This document shows, piece by piece, positions 8,243-15,843 of a stretch of 64,000 bases of DNA (its first letter is position 1; each line of letters starts with the position of its first letter). The DNA lies in NCBI RefSeq assembly GCF_001021975.1, contig NZ_CP009928.1:1178001-1242000 (forward strand), read 5' to 3'. The notes beneath the pieces were generated by a model. It did no database searches, was not told where the DNA came from, and saw nothing but the letters and a program-made list of their open reading frames with translations. This DNA is from Chryseobacterium gallinarum. Its GTDB lineage: Bacteria; Bacteroidota; Bacteroidia; Flavobacteriales; Weeksellaceae. The translations under genes and the position numbers were made by a program.

Positions 8243-8578
8243 ATGAGTGAATACAAGGAACGCCATGAAAATGAGATTTTCACGAAGGTGTTAAAAGCAG
8301 GAAGAAGAACTTATTTCTTTGATGTGCGCGAGACGAAAGCAGGAGATTATTATCTTACAATTACCGAAAGTAAGAAGAATTTCGGAGAGAATGGGGAAGC
8401 CACATTCGAGAAGCATAAAATTTACCTTTACAAGGAGGATTTTAAAAGTTTCCAGGAGATGTTTAATGAGTCCACAGATTTCATCATTAATGAAAAGGGT
8501 GAGGATGTAATTTCAGAAAAACATGACAAAGACTTCAAGAGCAGATCTTTTACCATTGATTCTGACGACGAAGTTTAA
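8243..8578 (+). CDS. DUF3276 / PUR-alpha-like nucleic-acid-binding protein
   Basis: Small acidic protein of 111 residues. The PUR-like fold region covers about residues 8-78: 'IFTKVLKAGRRTYFFDVRET', 'GDYYLTITESKK', 'KHKIYLYKEDFKSFQEMF'. The family is conserved in Bacteroidota and bacterial homologues bind single-stranded DNA or RNA; the role in the cell is not settled. It has its own promoter and terminator, so it is a single-gene transcript. The C-terminal tail (80-111) is highly charged and probably disordered. Confidence 0.88.
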   Translation: MSEYKERHENEIFTKVLKAGRRTYFFDVRETKAGDYYLTITESKKNFGENGEATFEKHKIYLYKEDFKSFQEMFNESTDFIINEKGEDVISEKHDKDFKSRSFTIDSDDEV

Positions 8579-8600
8579 AAAAAAGAATATCTAAAAACAC

Positions 8601-8621
8601 AAGCATCTGAAAAAGGTGCTT
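8601..8621 (+). terminator. terminator of the PUR-like gene
   Basis: 7-bp stem (AAGCATC with GGTGCTT, one G-U pair) followed by a run of T, 22 bp after the stop. Confidence 0.75.
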
Positions 8622-8798
8622 TTTTTATGCAACGTCAGGTACAAAAATATTTGCATGGGATTTCATCTAATTACCTTTGCTCCTGATCCCCGTTTTTCGT
8701 TTCCGAAGGGAAGAGTATGAACGGATATTGAAAAAATATTGTAATGAAAACAATAAAAGCCGGATCTACTTTTATCTAAAATAAGAACAAAATAAAAA

Positions 8799-8821
8799 AG
8801 TACACTTTCAAAAAGTGTACT
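8799..8821 (-). terminator. terminator of tRNA-His
   Basis: Perfect 10-bp stem (AGTACACTTT and complement) with a 3-nt loop; on the minus strand it is followed by six T. It lies just past the 3' end of the tRNA. Confidence 0.8.
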
Positions 8822-8827
8822 CTCTTG

Positions 8828-8902
<75 letters not shown>

Positions 8903-8937
8903 GTTTTCTGAGTGCAAATATAGGACAATTTCCTCAA

Positions 8938-9657
8938 CTACCAAACAATTCCGTCAAAATTTTTCAAAGAAATTAACTTTTCAGATGTAAAGCCCTCAGC
9001 ATAAGTTACTCCCGATAATCGCCCCAAATCCTGGGCGCGGTAAGTTAAACTCTCATAAAAATCTTTTGTGGTAATAGGAGTTTCAGGTTCCTTTGAGTTT
9101 GGATCATAAAATTGAGTTTTGTAGGCCATACAGGCTGCCAGTTTTTTATCCAGATATTCTGAAATGTCTATCACAAATTCTGGTTTGATATCTTTCCATT
9201 GGATATAATGAAAAACATGTTTTGGCCTCCAGGCTTCCTGGTTTTCTCCCTCATCTACTGTTTCAATTTTTCTCAGCCCGGATAAAAAGCACGCATCCGA
9301 TACTAATTTTGCGCCTTTTGCATGATCCGGATGTCTATCATCAATTGCATTGGCTAAGACGATTTCAGGCCGGTATTTGCGAATCATTTTTACGATCCTC
9401 ATCTGATATTCTTCAGAATTCACCAAAAAGCCATCCTTCATTCCCAGGTTCTCCCTCGCAGAAAGTCCCAGGATTTTGGCTGCATCTGCTGCCTCAGCTT
9501 TTCTTGTTTCATCAGTTCCTCTGGTTCCCAGCTCTCCCCTTGTAAGATCTACCACCACACATTTTTTACCTTCTGAAACCAATTTGGCAATGGTTCCTCC
9601 ACATCCCAGCTCTACATCATCAGGGTGTGCTCCAAAAGCTAATATATCTGTTTTCAT
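8938..9657 (-). CDS. bshB1: bacillithiol biosynthesis deacetylase BshB1
   Basis: Zn-dependent LmbE/PIG-L deacetylase that removes acetate from GlcNAc-malate, the second step of bacillithiol synthesis. The 239-residue protein has the metal-binding 'AHPDD' (H11, D13, D14) at the end of strand 1 and 'HPDHAKG' (H109, H112). It also shows the BshB1-type stretch 'MKDGFLVN' and 'AYKTQFYDP'. I chose ATG 9657 because MKTDILAFGAHPDD is the family start; the frame extends 12 codons upstream without homology. A TATCTTTG box ends 5 nt before this ATG. bshA and bshC are not in the window. Confidence 0.92.
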   Translation of the reverse strand: MKTDILAFGAHPDDVELGCGGTIAKLVSEGKKCVVVDLTRGELGTRGTDETRKAEAADAAKILGLSARENLGMKDGFLVNSEEYQMRIVKMIRKYRPEIVLANAIDDRHPDHAKGAKLVSDACFLSGLRKIETVDEGENQEAWRPKHVFHYIQWKDIKPEFVIDISEYLDKKLAACMAYKTQFYDPNSKEPETPITTKDFYESLTYRAQDLGRLSGVTYAEGFTSEKLISLKNFDGIVW

Positions 9658-9662
9658 AGTAC

Positions 9663-9670
9663 CAAAGATA
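9663..9670 (-). promoter_or_regulatory. TATCTTTG promoter box 5 nt before bshB1
   Basis: Minus strand reads TATCTTTG GTACT ATG. This is a perfect -7 element at a distance that predicts a leaderless or near-leaderless mRNA. Confidence 0.6.
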
Positions 9671-9681
9671 ACTTTAAAATA

Positions 9682-9714
9682 AAAACTTCCCAAACATTAA
9701 GAATGGGAAGTTTT
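9682..9714 (-). terminator. terminator of the TPR gene
   Basis: Perfect 11-bp stem (AAAACTTCCCA and TGGGAAGTTTT) around an 11-nt loop, followed by T-rich sequence on the minus strand, 25 bp past the TPR stop. Confidence 0.75.
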
Positions 9715-9738
9715 AATATTTATAATTTACATTTTAAA

Positions 9739-11391
9739 TTATTTATTGATCGCTGCATTTAGTTTTATAGCATCTTCATAAGTAGGGTCAAGCTGTAATG
9801 ATTTCGCAACGTATTCTTTAGCTTTAGCTAAGTCAGAATCCTTACTCATATAAGCTACAGCAAAGTAAGCATAAGCAAGGGTTTGCTTGTTAGCTTCCTG
9901 ATCTGCAGGTTTTACAGTACTGATGAATTTCTCATATGCAATTTTAGCAGCATCATTATTTCCTGCCTGCTGGTAAGAATACCCCTGGCTATAATAAGCA
10001 GGTGCCCAATCAGGAAGAAGAGCAGACATTTTTTGCCATGTAAGAATTGCTCCATTCCAGTTTTTTGCATCCTGGTAAGCTGTTGCCAGTTTAAACAATG
10101 CGTCAGAATCCTGGCTGTTAGCCGCAACCTGTTTTTTAAGCGCTTCAATAGTAGGGTTAGTAGGTCCTTTATCAGCATCTGACTGAGAAACACCTCCACC
10201 CCCTGCGATATTAGCAAGCTCTAAATCCCATTTCATTGTTTCATCTTTCGCAGCTTTTGCAATAGCTACTTTTTGCTGTGCTTCATTTGTCAAAGCTGTT
10301 TTCTTGGCAGCATCTGTTTCTGTCTTTGCCAGTCCTGCTGCGATAAGCCCTTGTAAACCTTGATCAGCAGGCTGTACTCTTGTTTTTTCAGCCTGTGCAA
10401 CAAAAGTATCCATATTCTGTTTTGCTTCTGCATAATTTTTATCTGCATAAGCCTGATATGCTCTCAATTTAAACTTGATAGGATCTTCAATTTTATCAAA
10501 AATCTTATCCAATACCGCCTTCGAGTTTACATAATCTTCATTAGTAAAGTATAATTTTGCAATTTCTAATTGAGTATACGGATCTTCGTCAGCATATTTC
10601 GTATAGTTGATAAGATCCTGAGTCGCTTTTGCATTCTGCTGATATCTGATATCATAAGAAGCCAAAGCTTTGTAAGCAGGTGCATAGGTAGGATCTACCC
10701 CAATTGCCTTATCAATATTTTGCTTGGCTTGTTGCCATTGTTGTGCAGCCATCCACAAAGTTGCCATTCTTGTATAAACGGAAGCTTTGTTCTTAGCTGA
10801 AGGTAATGCTTTGTCATAAGCAGACATAGCCTCTCCCGGCATTCTCTTCAGTCTGTAAGCATCTCCTAAAGTATAATAATAGTGGGCAGGAACTCCTTTT
10901 TTCTCAGCTTTTTCAATAGCTTTAGTTAAAAATTGAATGGCAAGATCAGGAGAACTGTTTTTCTCAAATAAAGTTAAGGCTTCAGCAGCTCTGAACAATA
11001 CTTCAGCATCTTTTTCTCTGGAATCTGTTACTACTTTCTGAATTTCAGCGATAGCACTCTTGTCGCCTTTACCTAATTTCACAGCAGCTAAACCAATTTT
11101 GTTAAGATAGCTTTTACCGTCAGCAGCTAAGCCCTTATTAAAGTTTTCAGTAGCTTTAGCATAGTCCGGCTCTCCTTGTCTTAAGAAAGTATTTCCTAAA
11201 TAGAAGTAGTTATCAGCAGTAGGTTCTTTAGCAATCATGTCTGCAAAATTGGTTTTCGCCTGAGCAAACTTATCGCTGTCTATACTGTTAATACCATCCT
11301 GCAAAGTTTGTGCAGAGGTAAAAGCGGAAAAAAATACTACGGCTGCTCCAAAAGCAATCTTCTTTACATTCATATTCATTATATCTTTCAT
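9739..11391 (-). CDS. secreted tetratricopeptide-repeat protein
   Basis: 550 residues with a signal peptide ('KKIAFGAAVVFFSAFTSAQ') and TPR-like helix pairs throughout: 'ADNYFYLGNTFLRQGEPDYA', 'HYYYTLGDAYRLKRMPGEA', 'AYKALASYDIRYQQNAKA', 'AYYSQGYSYQQAGNNDAA', 'AYAYFAVAYMSKDSDLAK'. It probably acts as a periplasmic scaffold. It is the last gene of the Ton-motor cluster, 91 bp after the PstS-like gene, a position occupied by a TPR protein in many Bacteroidota. The start is uncertain among closely spaced ATGs at 11391, 11379 and 11373; all give the same mature protein. Gly/Asn linker near 410-425. Confidence 0.85.
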   Translation of the reverse strand: MKDIMNMNVKKIAFGAAVVFFSAFTSAQTLQDGINSIDSDKFAQAKTNFADMIAKEPTADNYFYLGNTFLRQGEPDYAKATENFNKGLAADGKSYLNKIGLAAVKLGKGDKSAIAEIQKVVTDSREKDAEVLFRAAEALTLFEKNSSPDLAIQFLTKAIEKAEKKGVPAHYYYTLGDAYRLKRMPGEAMSAYDKALPSAKNKASVYTRMATLWMAAQQWQQAKQNIDKAIGVDPTYAPAYKALASYDIRYQQNAKATQDLINYTKYADEDPYTQLEIAKLYFTNEDYVNSKAVLDKIFDKIEDPIKFKLRAYQAYADKNYAEAKQNMDTFVAQAEKTRVQPADQGLQGLIAAGLAKTETDAAKKTALTNEAQQKVAIAKAAKDETMKWDLELANIAGGGGVSQSDADKGPTNPTIEALKKQVAANSQDSDALFKLATAYQDAKNWNGAILTWQKMSALLPDWAPAYYSQGYSYQQAGNNDAAKIAYEKFISTVKPADQEANKQTLAYAYFAVAYMSKDSDLAKAKEYVAKSLQLDPTYEDAIKLNAAINK

Positions 11392-11481
11392 TTTATATTT
11401 TCTAATAATTGAGTTATATCCTCCACAATTTTCAGACCAAAACACTATTTTCTTGTGGGGTAAATTTGAGTTTAATATTTT

Positions 11482-12354
11482 TTAACGCATTTGCACCTCT
11501 CTCTTATATAGGTTATAAGGTTGCAGCCCTTCTTTTTGAACAATTTTTTGCCCTAAATGGGTACATGAGAATCTGATAAACCCGTTGGCAATATTAAAAT
11601 TACCTTCATTAATAAGGAAATAAAGAACTCTTGTGAAGGGATATTTCATTGTACGAAGTCCCTCAAAATCTGCTGTATATGATATCCCTTTATCTACTAC
11701 CGGAAGGACTTTCACCATTTCCCTCAGTTTTTCTGAAGTTTTATCGTAGGGCCTGCTAAATGTATTAAGCCCGATAACTCCTATTTTATCCGGATATTTT
11801 CCCAATTCTTCTATGATCTTCTGATTACCGGGAATAATGGAAAATTTCAGGTCTTTTGGTTGCTTTTTCAGCTTTTCAGCGACAAAATTCAGATTACTGG
11901 AATTGGTTCCGTCAAAAATAAATTCTTTTTTATCTGATATAAGCCCCGCATTGATTTCATCTATAGAAATACTTTCTTTAGGAGAATCCTTAGGTACTAC
12001 AAATACTACAGCATCAGCTGCAAATTTTGCCGGAAGAAACTTCAGGTCAGTTCTTTCATTATAGGTTTTGATTTCCTCAGGGGTAAGGTTTCTAGACATT
12101 ACAACCACCTTTGCCTTTCCGTTCAGTAAATCAAGAAATCCCAGATCTTCTTTCCTGGTAGCCACTTTTATACGGGTTTCCGGATAGTTGATCATATAAC
12201 CGTCAGCTAATGCTTCTGTAACGCTTTGAAAAGATTCGTCAGTAAAAATTGTAAGATCACCTTTATTATAAGAGGGAGATTTCTCTTCCTTTTTGCAGCC
12301 TGTGAGTATGATACTCAGTATAAAAACGACTGCAATCTTAAAACTATTTTTCAT
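11482..12354 (-). CDS. PstS-like substrate-binding lipoprotein
   Basis: 290-residue protein with a lipoprotein signal peptide ('KNSFKIAVVFILSIILTGC', C20). A periplasmic-binding fold of the phosphate-binding (PstS) type follows: 'LTIFTDESFQSVTEALADGY', 'VVVMSRNLTPEE', 'VFVVPKDSPKESISIDEINA', 'ITRVLYFLINEG'-like C-terminus. No pstC, pstA or pstB lies nearby, so it is probably not part of a phosphate importer. Its place in the Ton operon suggests a helper role at the envelope. It overlaps the preceding small membrane-protein gene by 11 bp. The start is set at MKNSFK because the 17 preceding codons encode no signal. Confidence 0.8.
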   Translation of the reverse strand: MKNSFKIAVVFILSIILTGCKKEEKSPSYNKGDLTIFTDESFQSVTEALADGYMINYPETRIKVATRKEDLGFLDLLNGKAKVVVMSRNLTPEEIKTYNERTDLKFLPAKFAADAVVFVVPKDSPKESISIDEINAGLISDKKEFIFDGTNSSNLNFVAEKLKKQPKDLKFSIIPGNQKIIEELGKYPDKIGVIGLNTFSRPYDKTSEKLREMVKVLPVVDKGISYTADFEGLRTMKYPFTRVLYFLINEGNFNIANGFIRFSCTHLGQKIVQKEGLQPYNLYKREVQMR

Positions 12355-12541
12355 TTCTCGATTTTTTGATTCTTGAAATTGCCCTGTAGATTCTGAATAC
12401 TCCATAAATAACCAATACAGCTCCTAATGCGTAGGCAACAGCAGGCTCGAGGATGGTAAAAAAGAATTTATAGACAATAACTACAATTCCTAAAACGATA
12501 TAAAACAATCCCGTAACGAGGGATAACCAATTGAACATCAT
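12344..12541 (-). CDS. small two-helix membrane protein
   Basis: 65 residues with two predicted membrane helices (about 5-28 and 34-54) and a basic C-terminal tail ('RAISRIKKSRNEK'). Function not recognised. The gene overlaps the start of the PstS-like gene, so translation is probably coupled. It begins ATGATG, only 4 nt after a TATTTTTG promoter box, so either ATG could be used on a leaderless transcript. Confidence 0.7.
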   Translation of the reverse strand: MMFNWLSLVTGLFYIVLGIVVIVYKFFFTILEPAVAYALGAVLVIYGVFRIYRAISRIKKSRNEK

Positions 12542-12545
12542 GTAA

Positions 12546-12553
12546 CAAAAATA
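12546..12553 (-). promoter_or_regulatory. TATTTTTG promoter box 4 nt before the small membrane protein
   Basis: Minus strand reads TATTTTTG TTAC ATGATG. With the terminator just upstream, it allows the three downstream genes to be transcribed independently of tonB. Confidence 0.5.
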
Positions 12554-12564
12554 CCAAAAAAAAT

Positions 12565-12592
12565 AAAAAGAGAAGCATATGCTTCTCTTTTT
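12565..12592. terminator. terminator after tonB
   Basis: Perfect 28-bp palindrome centred on GCATATGC with A5 and T5 ends, 24 bp after the tonB stop. It separates the exbB-exbD-exbD-tonB unit from the three genes that follow. Confidence 0.8.
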
Positions 12593-12616
12593 ATTTATAT
12601 TTTGAATAAATAAGTC

Positions 12617-13462
12617 TTATTCAAAGTTCATTGTGAACGGTACGCTATAGTAAGATCTAACGCTCTCCCCGTTTCTTTTCGCAGGAGTCCATTTTTTAAG
12701 TTTCTTCACTACACGCACTGCTTCATTGTTGAAGTCGCTATTTGGAGATTTCTCCTCAATAGTAACCCCGGAAACAGTTCCGTCTTTTTCTACAACGAAC
12801 TTAAGCTTAGCTTTAAGGGTACCTTCGCCTCCTTCCATTAGAGAAGTATCAAAGTTATCTCCTAAGAATTTTCTTAATGCCCCCATACCTCCAGGATATT
12901 CTGCAGACTGGTCTACATCTTTATAGATTTCATTAGGATTATTGCTTGGCTTTACTTCCACAGTAGATGCCTTGGTACCAGTAGATGGTGGTGGCGGCGG
13001 TGGTGTATAAGCCGGAGCTTTTACCCCCTCCTGATTCTGTAAACCAGTTGTAGTTTCCAACTGCTTAGAAATCGGTGGTGGCGGAGTTTCAATTTTCGGA
13101 GCTTTTACAGGCTCAGGAACTACGTTCTGAATCACCTCAATTTTCTCCTCTTCTTTTGGTGGTGGAGGTGGTGGAGGTGGTTCTTCTTCTTTAGGCTGCT
13201 CGATAATCGGTTCTTCTTCGATAATATCTACAAGATCTGCCTTTACTTCCTGCTTAGGCGGCGCTGTAAGATTTTTGATCGTAAGATAGATGAACGGAGA
13301 CAAAGCTGCCAAAAGGAATAAAGCTGTTCCGATAATAAATGACTTTGTTAAAAGTCTCGGATACTGATGTCTAAGATCATAGGCACCATATTCCTTGTTT
13401 CTATTTTCAAATACAATCTCGTCTAAAGTAAGATTCTGACCGTATACATTTTCATCTGCCAT
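12617..13462 (-). CDS. tonB: TonB energy-transducing protein
   Basis: 281-residue protein that carries proton-motive force from ExbB/ExbD to outer-membrane TonB-dependent receptors. A cytoplasmic N-terminus has the Bacteroidota motif 'LDEIVFENRNKEYGAYDLR'. One membrane helix is at about 38-60. A Pro/Glu-rich periplasmic spacer includes a run of eight prolines. The C-terminal TonB domain covers about 185-281 ('SAEYPGGMGALRKFLGDNF', 'GTVSGVTIEEKSPNSDFNNE', 'KKWTPAKRNGESVRSYYSVP'). Last gene of exbB-exbD-exbD-tonB. Confidence 0.93.
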   Translation of the reverse strand: MADENVYGQNLTLDEIVFENRNKEYGAYDLRHQYPRLLTKSFIIGTALFLLAALSPFIYLTIKNLTAPPKQEVKADLVDIIEEEPIIEQPKEEEPPPPPPPPKEEEKIEVIQNVVPEPVKAPKIETPPPPISKQLETTTGLQNQEGVKAPAYTPPPPPPSTGTKASTVEVKPSNNPNEIYKDVDQSAEYPGGMGALRKFLGDNFDTSLMEGGEGTLKAKLKFVVEKDGTVSGVTIEEKSPNSDFNNEAVRVVKKLKKWTPAKRNGESVRSYYSVPFTMNFE

Positions 13463-13491
13463 AGATTAGATATAACAATTTTATGGTTAAA

Positions 13492-14058
13492 TTACTTTGT
13501 AGCAGCCGGCGCAGCAGCACCACCCACTTTCTTTTCATAAACAGCTTTCTCCCAAGGCTTCACATCGGTAACACCGTATTGTTCACTCTTAGTAATTGCC
13601 ATTTCGTCAAGAATATCAACAAAGTTCTTATATACAGCATCGTCAGTTGGCTTAATGATCACGGTAAATTTCGCTTGATCTGCAGCTCTAGATTTTGCCT
13701 GCTGAATTACTTTTCTAATTCCTTCTCTATCAAGAGTAGTTTCCATAAGAGTCTGGTCATTCAAAGATGTGGCATCTTGCTGGTGCCAGAAAACTCTGTT
13801 GTCTTTTCCTAATAAGATAGAAATAGAGTTAGAAAGTTTAATTTCTGTTGGAGGAGGTTTCGGCTGGTCCTTTTTAGGTTTAGCCGGAAGACCTAGGTCC
13901 ATAACATTCGGTTTACTGAATGTAGTTGTGAACATAAAGAAGGTAATCAATAGAAAACCCAAGTCCACCATCGGAGTCATATCGACTCTCGTACTTTGCT
14001 TCTTGGAACGGACCTTGCCGCCCTTGCCGCCTTTTTCTTGTACTTGTACTTCTGCCAT
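13492..14058 (-). CDS. exbD: ExbD biopolymer-transport protein, second copy in operon
   Basis: 188 residues. A basic N-terminus ('GGKGGKVRSKKQSTRVDMTP') precedes one helix ('MVDLGFLLITFFMFTTTF') whose Asp is the proton-carrying residue of ExbD. The periplasmic domain follows, with an Ala-rich end. It forms the motor core with ExbB. It starts 11 bp after the first exbD, and 29 bp separate it from tonB. It closely resembles the orphan exbD at 33408. Confidence 0.92.
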   Translation of the reverse strand: MAEVQVQEKGGKGGKVRSKKQSTRVDMTPMVDLGFLLITFFMFTTTFSKPNVMDLGLPAKPKKDQPKPPPTEIKLSNSISILLGKDNRVFWHQQDATSLNDQTLMETTLDREGIRKVIQQAKSRAADQAKFTVIIKPTDDAVYKNFVDILDEMAITKSEQYGVTDVKPWEKAVYEKKVGGAAAPAATK

Positions 14059-14069
14059 TTCTATCGATA

Positions 14070-14678
14070 TTATTCGTTAGGTTTACCTTCTTGTGATGTA
14101 ATCAACCAGAATTTAAGAAAATCAATATCTCTTAAACCTTCAAATAAACTTTTAACTTTAGGGTATTGAGTGGTAACGTCACCTTTAATGGCCAACTTGT
14201 AGTCAGGGTTAACGCTCAAACTTTCTTTTACCCAGTCAATTAACTGTTTATTTGTACTGTCCATAGGAATACCTGTAGGACTCTTATAATTTTTCTGCTC
14301 ATCTTCAGACATATCCAAATACCCCTTAAGCTGGTTCATTGGAACTCCAATTGCCTGAACTTTCTGAAATGCAGCCTTTTGATTGTTATCAAAAGTAATA
14401 CCATACTTTTGTCCCATTTTATCCAAAAGAGCAACTCTTTCTGATGCATTTTCTACTGGCTGGAAATAGAATTTTCCGTCCGGAGTAGCATTGATAGTCA
14501 TTAAACTAGCATCAGGAAGCAATTTTTCCGAAATTGAAGATGGCGGTTTGATCTGCTCCACGTCAGGTTTTTTAAACTGAGTGGTCAAGATAAAGAACGT
14601 AAGGAGTAGGAACGCAACGTCACACATTGCAGTCATGTCCGTAATTACTCCATGTCTTTTTGGTTTGACTCTCGCCAT
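14070..14678 (-). CDS. exbD: ExbD biopolymer-transport protein, first copy in operon
   Basis: 202 residues. N-terminus 'RVKPKRHGVITDMTAMCDVA' leads into the single membrane helix 'FLLLTFFILTTQFKKPDVEQ'; the motor aspartate is in 'AMCDVAF'. The periplasmic domain is longer than in E. coli ExbD and diverged from the second copy, so the two ExbDs are not a recent duplication. Paired ExbDs are usual in Bacteroidota Ton operons and may form a heterodimer in the ExbB pore. Confidence 0.92.
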   Translation of the reverse strand: MARVKPKRHGVITDMTAMCDVAFLLLTFFILTTQFKKPDVEQIKPPSSISEKLLPDASLMTINATPDGKFYFQPVENASERVALLDKMGQKYGITFDNNQKAAFQKVQAIGVPMNQLKGYLDMSEDEQKNYKSPTGIPMDSTNKQLIDWVKESLSVNPDYKLAIKGDVTTQYPKVKSLFEGLRDIDFLKFWLITSQEGKPNE

Positions 14679-14739
14679 TATTATAAAATATTTTTAATTA
14701 AACTTCTTTTAATTGCTAATGCAAATTTCCTGCTAATTC

Positions 14740-15603
14740 TTAGTTGAATTCAGCGAAAGATTGTTGGATACTCATAGAGATCTCATCGATCTTATAAGTT
14801 AATCCGTCAATTTTAGAAGTAAAGAAGTTATAAAGGATAATAGCGATTGCTGAAGTACCAATACCTAAAGCCGTGTTGATCAAGGCTTCAGAGATACCTG
14901 TAGATAGAGCAGCTGCATCCGGAGTACCACCTCCTGAACCTAATGCGAAGAACGCTTTGATCATCCCGATTACCGTTCCAAGTAGTGCTACTAACGTTGC
15001 AACTGTACCTAAAGTAGAAAGGATCATCATGTTTTTCTCAAGCATTGGCATCTCAAGAGTTGTAGCTTCTTCGATAGCTTTGTTAAGAGCTACCATTTTC
15101 TGCTCCTTATTTAGTGTAGTATCGTGAGCAAGTGCTTTATAAGTAGTAAGACCTTCTTTTACTACGTTACCTACAGAACCTTGCTGTCTGTCGCACTCTT
15201 CGATAGCTTCGTCAATTTTGTTTTGGTTTAGTAAGCTTCTTACCTGTACAACGAAGTTGTCTAAGTTTCCTTTTCCAGCAGCTTTACCAAGAACGAAATA
15301 TCTTTCAAAAGAGAAAACGATTACTGTAATCATAAAAGTAATCAAGATTGGTACGATTACTCCTCCTTTGTAGATAATCCCTAAAAACGATTCTGGGTGA
15401 ATGTCTTTTCCTTCAACACTTGAAAAGGCTACAGATCCACTTCCAAGTTTATCTGCATCTTTAAAGTTTCCTGGGCTACCAAGAACGAATAAATAAATAC
15501 ATACTCCTATAGCAAATAGAATAGGAATAATAACAGCTGGATTTAAACCTCCTGCCTTTCTAGCAACTACTTGCTCATCATTTTTTGAAACATTCATTTC
15601 CAT
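14740..15603 (-). CDS. exbB: MotA/TolQ/ExbB proton-channel protein
   Basis: 287 residues and the first gene of the Ton-motor operon. An extra N-terminal helix (about 22-44) precedes the three core helices: 'GGVIVPILITFMITVIVFSF', 'NMMILSTLGTVATLVALLGT' and 'LSTGISEALINTALGIGTSA'. The last two line the proton path. The connecting cytoplasmic segment 'DEAIEECDRQQGSVGNVVKE' is typical of ExbB. Start alternatives are ATG 15603 and ATG 15597. Confidence 0.93.
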   Translation of the reverse strand: MEMNVSKNDEQVVARKAGGLNPAVIIPILFAIGVCIYLFVLGSPGNFKDADKLGSGSVAFSSVEGKDIHPESFLGIIYKGGVIVPILITFMITVIVFSFERYFVLGKAAGKGNLDNFVVQVRSLLNQNKIDEAIEECDRQQGSVGNVVKEGLTTYKALAHDTTLNKEQKMVALNKAIEEATTLEMPMLEKNMMILSTLGTVATLVALLGTVIGMIKAFFALGSGGGTPDAAALSTGISEALINTALGIGTSAIAIILYNFFTSKIDGLTYKIDEISMSIQQSFAEFN

Positions 15604-15653
15604 ATTTAACTAAATTATATTGTTTTAAAATTTTACAGGGTGTAAATTAAAGG

Positions 15654-15661
15654 CAAAATTA
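15654..15661 (-). promoter_or_regulatory. candidate promoter of the exbB operon
   Basis: TAATTTTG (TAnnTTTG) on the minus strand, about 50 nt before the exbB ATG, in a 240-bp AT-rich gap with no other recognisable element. No convincing -33 TTG, so moderate confidence. Confidence 0.4.
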
Positions 15662-15843
15662 ATTAAAATGCAAGAGTCTTAATTAAACATTTTGCTTTTT
15701 TTTGATAAAGAAATTTTAATTCGATTTCGATCTAATAATTATTTTAAAATATTTTATGTATTTTTCCCAAATTTAACATTTGACTTAAAAAATTAAAAAA
15801 ATTAGACCTTCATTTTTTTTAATTTGCCAATGTTAATTTTTTT

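Noticed and set aside
9912..10217. 101-codon minus-strand ORF inside the TPR gene
   Set aside because: Lies wholly in another frame of a long, clearly coding gene; composition and lack of motifs mark it as a shadow.
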